59,151 nt of DNA from JABAYQ01 sp042091225 (GTDB lineage Bacteria > Bacteroidota > Bacteroidia > Flavobacteriales > UBA7312), in the NCBI GenBank assembly GCA_042091225.1, contig JBELHW010000007.1:1-59151 (forward strand). Reading direction: 5' to 3'. Positions 8,824-16,286 of the stretch are shown piece by piece (the stretch's first letter is position 1; each line of letters opens with the position of its first letter). The translations under genes were made by a program, and so were the position numbers. The notes beneath the pieces are model-generated. The model had not been told where the DNA came from. It saw nothing but the letters and a program-made list of their open reading frames with translations, and searched no databases.

Positions 8824-10686
8824 ATGTTTACACAGGAATACGATATTATTGTAGTAGGGGCAGGCCATTCTGGCTGCGAAGCAGCAGCAGCAGCGGCAAA
8901 CCTTGGCTCTAAGGTTTTATTGGTAACAATGAATATACAAACCATTGCCCAAATGTCATGCAATCCGGCAATGGGTGGAGTAGCAAAAGGACAAATAGTA
9001 AGAGAAATAGATGCGTTAGGAGGGTATTCTGGAATCATTACAGACAAAACAATGATTCAGTTTAGGATGCTTAACAGATCGAAAGGACCGGCAATGTGGA
9101 GCCCTAGAGCCCAAAGCGACAGAATGCGCTTTGCTGAACTATGGAGACTAATGTTAGAAAATACGCCAAATGTAGATTTTTGGCAGGATATGGTTACCGA
9201 TTTAATAGTAAAAGACAATAAAGTAAGTGGGGTTATAACCTCAATGGGAATAGAGATAAAAGCAAAGTCGGTAATACTTACTAACGGAACATTTCTAAAC
9301 GGACTAATTCACATTGGAGAAAAGCAATTTGGAGGAGGAAGAAGTGGGGAACGAGCAGCAACTGGACTAACAGAAACACTTGAAAGATTAGGTTTTGAAA
9401 GTGGGAGAATGAAAACAGGAACACCTCCTAGAGTTGACGGAAGGTCACTGGATTTTTCTAAAATGGAAGAACAAGCAGGAGATGAGAATCCAGGACAATT
9501 TTCTTACATGGACACCCCAAAACTTTTAAAACAAAGGAGTTGTCATATAACCTATACCAACCAAGAGGTGCACGACGTTTTAAAAACAGGCTTTGAACAA
9601 TCTCCTATGTTTACTGGAAGAATACAAGGATTAGGACCTAGGTACTGCCCATCAATAGAAGATAAAATAGAACGATTTTCGGAACGAAATAGACACCAAA
9701 TATTTGTAGAACCTGAAGGGTGGGACACTGTAGAAATGTATATTAATGGATTTTCTACTTCTTTACCAGAAAAAATACAACATCAGGCAATTAAATTAAT
9801 CCCAGGATTTGAAAAAGCAAAAATATTTAGGCCAGGATATGCCATAGAGTACGACTATTTCCCTCCTACACAACTTAAATTAAGCTTAGAAACAAAGCTT
9901 GTTGAGAATCTATACTTTGCCGGACAAATTAACGGAACAACGGGCTATGAAGAAGCAGCGTGTCAGGGGTTAATGGCTGGAATAAATGCCCACAGAAAAA
10001 ATAAAGAACTAGACGAATTTACTCTCAAAAGATCACAAGCATATATAGGCGTCTTAATTGACGACTTAGTAACTAAAGGAACGGACGAACCGTACAGAAT
10101 GTTTACATCAAGAGCAGAATATAGAATACTATTAAGGCAAGACAATGCTGACCTAAGACTTACAGAGATTGGTCGAGAAATAGGACTAGTTAGAGACGAT
10201 AGAATGCAAAAGTTAGATGCCAAGCAAAAAAACACAAAGAAGGCAATTACATTCTTTGAAAAGACAAACCTTGACCCTCAAGAAATAAATCCAATACTAC
10301 AGCAAAACCAAAGCGCAACAATTAAACAGAAAACTAGAGCCGCTAAAATACTTAGTAGACCCCAAATTAAAATTGAAGATTTAAAAGACATCGAAAGTGT
10401 AAAAAATCTACAACAAGAAGTATCAAAAGAAGGGCTAGAACAAGCTGAAATTCAAATAAAATACAACGGTTACATTGAAAGAGAAAACGAAACGGTTAAG
10501 AAGATAAGCAAACTAGAAAACATCCGAATACCACAATCTTTTGACTATAAAAAAGTAGCAGCAATATCCTCTGAATCAAGGGAAAAATTAGCTAATATTC
10601 AGCCTACAACTATAGGCCAAGCAACAAGAATTAGTGGAGTCACTCCTTCAGATATAAATGTACTTTTAGTATTTATGGGAAGGTAA
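8824..10686 (+). CDS. mnmG: tRNA uridine-5-carboxymethylaminomethyl modification enzyme MnmG
   Basis: MnmG (GidA) works with MnmE to install the cmnm5 group on U34 of several tRNAs, using FAD. The 620-residue length is normal. The dinucleotide-binding motif VVGAGHSG is at residues 10-17, followed by CEAA. CNPAMGG near 46-52 and the later NGTTGYEEAACQG block (FAD contacts) are typical. The end LLVFMGR matches the helical domain that binds tRNA and MnmE. The start at ATG 8824 gives a normal N-terminus. It is the third gene of the DUF4175-ybeY-mnmG-methyltransferase set. Its stop codon is followed at once by a parS site. In many bacteria mnmG lies near the replication origin. Confidence 0.97.
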   Translation: MFTQEYDIIVVGAGHSGCEAAAAAANLGSKVLLVTMNIQTIAQMSCNPAMGGVAKGQIVREIDALGGYSGIITDKTMIQFRMLNRSKGPAMWSPRAQSDRMRFAELWRLMLENTPNVDFWQDMVTDLIVKDNKVSGVITSMGIEIKAKSVILTNGTFLNGLIHIGEKQFGGGRSGERAATGLTETLERLGFESGRMKTGTPPRVDGRSLDFSKMEEQAGDENPGQFSYMDTPKLLKQRSCHITYTNQEVHDVLKTGFEQSPMFTGRIQGLGPRYCPSIEDKIERFSERNRHQIFVEPEGWDTVEMYINGFSTSLPEKIQHQAIKLIPGFEKAKIFRPGYAIEYDYFPPTQLKLSLETKLVENLYFAGQINGTTGYEEAACQGLMAGINAHRKNKELDEFTLKRSQAYIGVLIDDLVTKGTDEPYRMFTSRAEYRILLRQDNADLRLTEIGREIGLVRDDRMQKLDAKQKNTKKAITFFEKTNLDPQEINPILQQNQSATIKQKTRAAKILSRPQIKIEDLKDIESVKNLQQEVSKEGLEQAEIQIKYNGYIERENETVKKISKLENIRIPQSFDYKKVAAISSESREKLANIQPTTIGQATRISGVTPSDINVLLVFMGR

Positions 10687-10702
10687 TGTTCCACGTGAAA
10701 CA
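10687..10702. other. parS centromere-like site (ParB binding)
   Basis: The 16-mer TGTTCCACGTGAAACA fits the bacterial parS consensus TGTTNCACGTGAAACA at every position and has its central CACGTG palindrome. It begins on the base after the mnmG stop codon and fills most of the 24-base gap before the methyltransferase ATG. Known biology: ParB loads on such sites near oriC and spreads, and ParA then segregates the origin. I found no second full match in the window. ParA and ParB are not encoded here. Confidence 0.85.
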
Positions 10703-10710
10703 ATAAAGCA

Positions 10711-11592
10711 ATGAAACAAATAAAAAGTTGCCCAAACTGCGATCAAAAAAATTTTACAACTCAAATAAAATGTACAGATCATACTGTATCTAAAGCCAGT
10801 TTTACATTGTCACAATGCACAAGTTGCGAATTAATTTTTACTAACCCAAGACCAGCAGAGAAAGAACTTGGGACATACTATAAATCGGAGGAATACATTT
10901 CTCACACCAACAATAAGAAAGGCTGGTTTAACAAACTATATCAGCTAGCCAGAAAAATAAATATAAAATCAAAACTAAACATTATAGGAAACCTAAAGGG
11001 AGAGCTATTAGAAATAGGATCTGGAACGGGTGACCTTTTAAATGCATGTAAAAAAGTAGGTTGGAGCGTTAAAGGAGTAGAACCAAATTTGACAGCTAGA
11101 AATAACGCCAAACAAAACTTCGGTTTAGATCTGTTTGAAACACTAGAACAAGCCAAAATAGAGGATAAAAGCCAAGACACTATAATGATGTGGCACGTGT
11201 TAGAACATGTGCCAAACCTAAAAGAAATAACACAGAAAATAAATAATCTTCTTAACGATTCAGGAAAACTAATAATAGCTGTTCCTAATCACGAAAGTTT
11301 AGACGCAAAATATTACAAACAACACTGGGCAGCATACGATGTTCCAAGACACCTTTTACATTTTAACAAAAAAAGCATGGCAAATACTTTAAAAAATGCT
11401 GGATTTGAAATTATAAATATTAAACCAATGACGCTAGACTCATTCTATGTGTCAATGCTAAGCGAAAAAATAAGAAGCGGGAATAAAAACCCAATAAAAG
11501 CAATAACTATTGGAATGACATCAAACATATACTCCTTTTTATTCAACAAAGAGTACTCAAGTCTAATTTATATCGCCAAGAAGCGATTATAA
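10711..11592 (+). CDS. Class I SAM-dependent methyltransferase with N-terminal Cys cluster
   Basis: A 293-residue protein with two parts. Residues 7-40 hold two C-x2-C pairs (CPNC and CTSC), which look like a zinc ribbon. The rest is a class I methyltransferase: LLEIGSGTGDLL (about 93-104) is the SAM-binding motif I, and WHVLEHVPN (about 155-163) is the post-II segment typical of the Methyltransf_23 group. The C-terminal helix-rich part is typical of enzymes that act on lipids, quinones or sugars, but the substrate cannot be read from the sequence. Gene order after mnmG suggests co-transcription. The parS site lies in its leader. Convergent with the glycosylase gene. Confidence 0.8.
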   Translation: MKQIKSCPNCDQKNFTTQIKCTDHTVSKASFTLSQCTSCELIFTNPRPAEKELGTYYKSEEYISHTNNKKGWFNKLYQLARKINIKSKLNIIGNLKGELLEIGSGTGDLLNACKKVGWSVKGVEPNLTARNNAKQNFGLDLFETLEQAKIEDKSQDTIMMWHVLEHVPNLKEITQKINNLLNDSGKLIIAVPNHESLDAKYYKQHWAAYDVPRHLLHFNKKSMANTLKNAGFEIINIKPMTLDSFYVSMLSEKIRSGNKNPIKAITIGMTSNIYSFLFNKEYSSLIYIAKKRL

Positions 11593-11616
11593 GCGTTTTA
11601 AGCACACTTAAAGCTT
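11591..11616 (+). terminator. Weak hairpin after the methyltransferase gene
   Basis: TTTAAG (11597-11602) pairs with CTTAAA (11607-11612) around a CACA loop, and AAGC (11591-11594) can extend it with GCTT (11613-11616) across a small bulge. No T-tract follows, so termination is uncertain. The remaining bases up to 11702 show nothing clear except a run of eight A at 11635-11642, which could serve the opposite gene. Confidence 0.3.
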
Positions 11617-11702
11617 GAAAAGACAAATACCATTAAAAAAAAGAGTTGTTGCCTAACTGACGTCACCAGAAGCTAAGCTTTAACTTGCTGATTATCAGTG
11701 TA

Positions 11703-12503
11703 TTAAATAATTTGCACGCTAGGACACCAAAAAGTTCTCCTATTGTCTTTTGTTATTTCACTACTAACCGCCAACTTGTCTTCAGTTAAAGATTTACCAT
11801 AAATTAATAAGTTTAAGTCTGGAGCGTTTGAAGGGTTTTTAAAATCTCGTAATTGGGCTCCGCCGCCTTTGTATGACTTAAGCAGCATAAGTTTGGTCAT
11901 TTTACAAATATTAAGAATGTCCTCAAAACTTAGATTATTCCATAATTTATGGGGATGAATTTTTGACACAAATAAGATCTCGGATTTTAAATAATTTCCA
12001 ACTCCGCAAAAATAACGCTGGTCTAAAAGAACTTTACAAACTTCTTTTGAGGTTTTGAGAGTAGTTTTAAGAAATTTTGCATAAGCAATAAGATCAATCT
12101 CATAATTAAGAAAGTCTCCATTAAAAAATTCGTTATTAGGCAAAGAAGAATTACTGAGTAGTTTAATGTTTCCGAAACGCCTAGTGTCATGAAAATAAAA
12201 AAACAATCCAGAATCTGTGGTAAATCGCAAATGAGCGTGGACCTTCTTTTGAGTAGACCAATAACCGGTCATCCCTAAGTGATAGGAAAAGTAAAAAGAA
12301 TTACTGAGCTTAATGAAAGTTGCCTTCCCTAGACAGAAAGAAGCGGTAAAATTAAAAGGTAAAAAGGATTGCAAAGAATCAACCAAGGAGCCGTATTTTA
12401 TTTGATAAGGAATCGAAACACAATCGATGTTAGTAATGATATTACCATCTAAAACTTCATTTAGATAATCAGACATGATCTTAACCTCAGGACCTTCGGG
12501 CAT
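11703..12503 (-). CDS. Fpg/Nei family DNA glycosylase with degenerate zinc finger
   Basis: A 266-residue base-excision repair enzyme of the Fpg/Nei family. The N-terminus is the diagnostic PEGPEVK: Pro2 becomes the catalytic nucleophile after Met removal and Glu3 the acid. Lys60, Asn170 (in GVGNYLKSEILF) and Arg256 sit where DNA-contact residues occur. The C-terminal finger normally has four cysteines (CxxC and CPxCQ). Here the first pair is absent (DKLAVSSE) and the end reads WCPSVQ, leaving one Cys. The fold may therefore be a zincless finger, as in NEIL1 and some Bacteroidota homologues. Whether it excises 8-oxoguanine or oxidised pyrimidines cannot be told. Its ATG abuts the msrA stop, so oxidative-damage repair of DNA and protein share a unit. 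Confidence 0.85.
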   Translation of the reverse strand: MPEGPEVKIMSDYLNEVLDGNIITNIDCVSIPYQIKYGSLVDSLQSFLPFNFTASFCLGKATFIKLSNSFYFSYHLGMTGYWSTQKKVHAHLRFTTDSGLFFYFHDTRRFGNIKLLSNSSLPNNEFFNGDFLNYEIDLIAYAKFLKTTLKTSKEVCKVLLDQRYFCGVGNYLKSEILFVSKIHPHKLWNNLSFEDILNICKMTKLMLLKSYKGGGAQLRDFKNPSNAPDLNLLIYGKSLTEDKLAVSSEITKDNRRTFWCPSVQII

Positions 12504-13091
12504 TTAATAGAATTTACTTAATTTCTCTCTAGCTTTTTGAAGCTTAGGAGCTATAACAGCCCTACAGTAAGGCTGAGAAGGATTTAGTTTATAATATTCT
12601 TGGTGGTAGTCTTCAGCATGATAAAAAGCTTCAAACTTTTTTACTTCTGTTACAATTTTACCATCAAAATATTCTTTATTATAATAAGAAACTAAAGATT
12701 CGACTTTAGATTTTTCAAAGTCGTTTTGATATAAAACAATTGATCTATAATGCGACCCTACATCATACCCTTGTCGATTGAGAGTAGTTGGGTCGTGTAC
12801 CAGAAAAAAGATTTCTAAAAGATTGTCTAAGCTAATTACAGTCGAATCATAATTAATTTGACAGACCTCAGCATGATTAGTGCGACCACTAACAACTTCT
12901 TTGTATGCAGGGTTTTTAATGTCACCTCCAGAAAAACCACTAACCACAGAATGAACCCCTTTAGCATCTTCAAACGCTGCCTCTATACACCAAAAACAAC
13001 CTCCTCCCAAAACAATGGAATTAGTAAACTTAGAATCATTTTGAGCTACAGACATATTGGTTAAAATTAAAAATAAAACAACGTATTTCAT
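12504..13091 (-). CDS. msrA: Peptide methionine sulfoxide reductase MsrA, exported
   Basis: MsrA reduces methionine-S-sulfoxide in proteins. The catalytic motif GCFWC is present at residues 31-35, with Cys32 as the nucleophile. YKEVVSGRTNHAE and the later AEDYHQEYY block are typical of the family. I place the start at ATG 13091 (195 residues), because the longer frame to 13175 runs into tRNA-Arg. From this start residues 1-17 form a signal peptide (MKYVVLF to VAQ), so it probably acts in the periplasm. It lies 57 bases after tRNA-Arg, with no promoter seen between them. The next gene (Fpg/Nei) begins directly at its stop codon. Confidence 0.93.
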   Translation of the reverse strand: MKYVVLFLILTNMSVAQNDSKFTNSIVLGGGCFWCIEAAFEDAKGVHSVVSGFSGGDIKNPAYKEVVSGRTNHAEVCQINYDSTVISLDNLLEIFFLVHDPTTLNRQGYDVGSHYRSIVLYQNDFEKSKVESLVSYYNKEYFDGKIVTEVKKFEAFYHAEDYHQEYYKLNPSQPYCRAVIAPKLQKAREKLSKFY

Positions 13092-13148
13092 AACTAAGAT
13101 TTTAATAATAAACTTTAAACGAAATATATAATAACAAAGTATAAAATG

Positions 13149-13222
13149 TGACCTCGGAGGGACTCGAACCCCCAACCATCAGAGCCGAAATCTGACATTC
13201 TATCCAGTTGAACTACGAAGCC
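13149..13222 (-). tRNA. tRNA-Arg (TCG)
   Basis: On the minus strand GGCTTCG pairs with CGAGGTC (with G-U pairs), followed by A73. The anticodon stem TCAGA/TCTGA closes the loop TTTCGGC, giving anticodon TCG, which reads CGN arginine codons. The T-loop is TTCGAGT. It has a good upstream promoter and is followed in the same direction by msrA. Confidence 0.93.
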
Positions 13223-13232
13223 TAAACAGCAA

Positions 13233-13263
13233 CAAAGATACGTTACAAAAAATATTAGTACAA
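13233..13263 (-). promoter_or_regulatory. Promoter of tRNA-Arg (and probably msrA-fpg)
   Basis: Minus strand: TTG (13263-13261), 20 bases, TATCTTTG (13240-13233). The tRNA 5' end is 10 bases further on. It shares an intergenic region of about 90 bases with the divergent porZ gene. Confidence 0.65.
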
Positions 13264-13310
13264 TAAAAGACAGTCAAATTTGTTATCTTTTTTGTTAGTA
13301 TTTTGCAACT

Positions 13311-15599
13311 ATGAAAAATAGCATTTTCTTAATCGTTACTTTCTTGTGTCTAAATGGGTTTAGTCAAGATATAGAAATTGGCCAATGGAGAGATTATCTT
13401 CCCTATAATTCTGGCCAATATGTAGAGAAAATGAATAGTAAAATATATATCGCTACACAAAACAGTCTCTTTTATTACCATCTGAATGACAACACTTTAA
13501 ACAGATTGTCAAAAACAAACGGACTTTCAGATGTTAATATAAGCGTAATGAAAAAGTCGCTAAACGATGATTTAATTATTGTTGCTTATCAGAACGCAAG
13601 TATTGATATTATTTCACAAGATGGTATAGAAAATATATCGGATATAAAAAGAGCAAATATCATTGGCTTAAAATCGATTAACAATATTGCTTTCTATGGC
13701 CAAGAAGCATATTTATCATGCTCGTTTGGCATTGTTCAACTTGATTTAGAAAAAAATGAAGTCAAAAGCACTTATTTTTTAAATAAAAATCAAAACTTGT
13801 CTGTAAACGACTTAGTGTTTTATAACGATACTATTTTTGCTGCCACTGACTCAGGAATTTATAAAGGAGGAATTGAGAATAATTTGAACGATTACAGAAT
13901 GTGGCACCCAATACCAAATGCACAAAAGATAACCGAAATAGAGCTAAGTCAAAATACAATTTACTACACACAATTATCCGACTCTATTTTTAGCTTGGTC
14001 AATGGACAAGGCTCCTTTATTGCAGAAGAGCAATACTTAAGGAAGATAAAAGTAATAGAAGAACAACTGTATGTTCTATCCAGAAGTAAACTCAAGAAAC
14101 TTAACTCTACAGGCCTAGAACTCTTGTCCGAATCTTCCTTTCTATATAAAGCTAATGATGTAATTAAAGAGGAATCAAACTTCTGGATTGCGGACGGAGG
14201 AAGCGCACTAATTTTAGTAGATGAACTAAATAATTATCGCCAATTTAAACCTGAAGGGCCCGAATCTGACTTTGTTTTTTCATTAAGTGTTTCTGAAAAC
14301 AACTTATTTGTATCTCCAGGAGGAATTTCGATTATTTGGAACAACAACAATACCTACAAAGGTTTTTATTGGTTCGACAGCTATTCTTGGAATAATTTAA
14401 ATTATAACCAATTAGGAGAGACCGACATTAGAGACATTACTACCATTTTACAAGGGCCTAGTCAGTCTCTGTTTTTGGCTACTTGGAACGATGGGATTAT
14501 CCAGTTAAAAAAAGAGCAAAACGGCTATGAATACGATAAAAGCCATAATTTCTTTACAACTAACGGCCAAATACAAAGCTTGAGCCCCGAGCCTAGCTCA
14601 AGCTCTTATGGAAGATTAAGGATTAAGGGATTGGTTTTTGACAATAATGGAGATTTATGGGCTACTAACTCTTTAGTTGAAAAAGGATTGACCAGGATGG
14701 ACCCACAAGGACAATGGCAGTCTTACAAAATTAAAAGTTATAACACACTTAACGACCATCTTGGGGATCTTATAATTGACGATTACAATCAAAAATGGTT
14801 TTATGTTGCAAAAGGAGGAGGCTTGTTAGTTTATAATGACAATAGCACGCCTGAATTAGAAAACGACGATAACGACATTCACCTAACTACTACCGCTGGT
14901 CAAGGTGGTCTGCCCTCAAACTCCATCTATTCTTTAGCAAAAGACTTAGAAGGTCAAATTTGGATAGGTACAGATAAAGGGCTCGCTGTTTTTTACGATC
15001 CTCAAAATATTTTTAATGAGAATATTATAGATGCTCAACAAGTTTTAGTAGAAGTAGATGGCTACGTAGAGCCAATACTTAACAACGAATCTATTACTGC
15101 AATCGCAATTGATGGAGCTAATAGAAAATGGTTTGGAACTCAAAGCTCTGGATTATTTGTTTATAGTAGCGATGGCTCAGAACAATTGCAACATTTTACC
15201 GAAAATAATAGCCCACTTTTTTCAAACAGCATTAGCTCACTTGCTATAAATCAAGAAAATGGAGAAGTATTTGTTGGCACAAGTAAAGGACTTATCTCTT
15301 ATCGAAGTGGAGCCATTGAAGGAGGCGATACTCATTCGGATGTTTTAGTTTATCCTAATCCGGTAAGAGAAAATTATGATGGGCCAATTGCCATAAAAGG
15401 CTTAGTAAAAGATGCGAATGTTAAAATCACTGACATTAACGGAAGCCTTGTTAGCGAACTCACTGCACTAGGTGGACAAGCAGTATGGGACGGTAAAAAT
15501 GGGGATGGAATAAAAGCAAGTACTGGAGTATATTTAGTGTTTACAACCAATTCTAACGGAACAGAAACAAATGTTGCTAAAATACTATTGATTAAATAA
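13311..15599 (+). CDS. porZ: PorZ-like T9SS attachment-complex protein
   Basis: A 762-residue secreted protein. Residues 1-18 form a signal peptide (ends GFSQ). It opens with the PorZ-like IGQWRDYLPYNSG and continues through propeller repeats such as NLWATN/QIWIGTDKGL (two-component-regulator propeller type). The last ~80 residues are a type A T9SS sorting domain (VYPNPV near residue 682, ending in a short beta strand and Lys). In Porphyromonas, PorZ forms the outer-membrane attachment complex with PorU, PorV and PorQ, which trims sorting domains and links cargo to A-LPS. The neighbour recO starts at the base after its stop. From memory porZ and recO adjoin in other Bacteroidota, which supports the call. 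A generic propeller cargo protein is the alternative. Confidence 0.72.
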   Translation: MKNSIFLIVTFLCLNGFSQDIEIGQWRDYLPYNSGQYVEKMNSKIYIATQNSLFYYHLNDNTLNRLSKTNGLSDVNISVMKKSLNDDLIIVAYQNASIDIISQDGIENISDIKRANIIGLKSINNIAFYGQEAYLSCSFGIVQLDLEKNEVKSTYFLNKNQNLSVNDLVFYNDTIFAATDSGIYKGGIENNLNDYRMWHPIPNAQKITEIELSQNTIYYTQLSDSIFSLVNGQGSFIAEEQYLRKIKVIEEQLYVLSRSKLKKLNSTGLELLSESSFLYKANDVIKEESNFWIADGGSALILVDELNNYRQFKPEGPESDFVFSLSVSENNLFVSPGGISIIWNNNNTYKGFYWFDSYSWNNLNYNQLGETDIRDITTILQGPSQSLFLATWNDGIIQLKKEQNGYEYDKSHNFFTTNGQIQSLSPEPSSSSYGRLRIKGLVFDNNGDLWATNSLVEKGLTRMDPQGQWQSYKIKSYNTLNDHLGDLIIDDYNQKWFYVAKGGGLLVYNDNSTPELENDDNDIHLTTTAGQGGLPSNSIYSLAKDLEGQIWIGTDKGLAVFYDPQNIFNENIIDAQQVLVEVDGYVEPILNNESITAIAIDGANRKWFGTQSSGLFVYSSDGSEQLQHFTENNSPLFSNSISSLAINQENGEVFVGTSKGLISYRSGAIEGGDTHSDVLVYPNPVRENYDGPIAIKGLVKDANVKITDINGSLVSELTALGGQAVWDGKNGDGIKASTGVYLVFTTNSNGTETNVAKILLIK

Positions 15600-16286
15600 A
15601 TGTATCATCAAACAAAAGGCATAGTAATTAGTAGCACAAAATATGGCGAAACCAGTATTATTTGTAAAGTTTACACCCAAGATTTTGGGCTACAAACATA
15701 TATTATTAATGGGGTAAGAAAGAAAAAAGGCAAAAGCATATATTATCAGGCGCTAAGTCTTTTGGAGCTTACTGTGTACCACAAAGAAAAAAACAGCCTC
15801 CAAAGAATTAAAGAAGCAAAACCAATCTATCAATACCAAAGCCTTCCATACCAAGTCGAAAAAAGCAGTATTGCCTTTTTTGTAGCAGAAGTATTGCAAA
15901 AATGTTTAAAAGAAGAAGAAGAAAATATTCCATTATTTAATTTTATCTGGCAATCGCTAATAAGTCTAGACACACAAAAGATAGATAACCAATTTCACCT
16001 TCACTTTTTAATTCAGTTAAGCACTTATTTAGGTTTCTTTCCAAATACATTTGACCAAAATGGCCGTTTTTTTGACATGATAAACGGTACATTTGAAAAC
16101 AAAAAACCAGAACACAAACACTATTTCGAAAACACAGAACCTTTATTAAAATTAATAAATGGAGAGTCGGTTGCAAAAAAAAACAAACGATTTATCCTTC
16201 AAAAATTAATTGAATATTATCGTTTACACATCGAAAACTTTTCTCAGCTTAAAACTTTAGATGTACTAGAAACTATTTTTAACTAA
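15600..16286 (+). CDS. recO: DNA repair protein RecO
   Basis: RecO helps RecR load RecA onto SSB-coated DNA and anneals single strands. The 228-residue protein opens with the OB-fold pattern of the family (TKGIVISSTKYGETS, residues 5-19, then VYTQDFGLQTYIINGVRKKK) and has the usual helical C-terminal part. The zinc-ribbon cysteines found in some RecO proteins are not evident. The ATG follows the porZ stop without a gap, and the stop codon overlaps the next ATG by one base (TAATG), so porZ, recO and the receptor gene form one operon. Confidence 0.88.
   Translation: MYHQTKGIVISSTKYGETSIICKVYTQDFGLQTYIINGVRKKKGKSIYYQALSLLELTVYHKEKNSLQRIKEAKPIYQYQSLPYQVEKSSIAFFVAEVLQKCLKEEEENIPLFNFIWQSLISLDTQKIDNQFHLHFLIQLSTYLGFFPNTFDQNGRFFDMINGTFENKKPEHKHYFENTEPLLKLINGESVAKKNKRFILQKLIEYYRLHIENFSQLKTLDVLETIFN

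Noticed and set aside
11194..11199. Second CACGTG core inside the methyltransferase gene
   Set aside because: The flanks do not match parS, and the bases encode the conserved WHVLEH segment.
13092..13175. Longer N-terminus for msrA
   Set aside because: It would translate part of tRNA-Arg and place the signal peptide 28 residues inside the protein.
13279..13305. TTTG and TATTTTG as a promoter for porZ
   Set aside because: The -7 part is one base short of TAnnTTTG and spacing is 16, so it is too weak to list as a feature.
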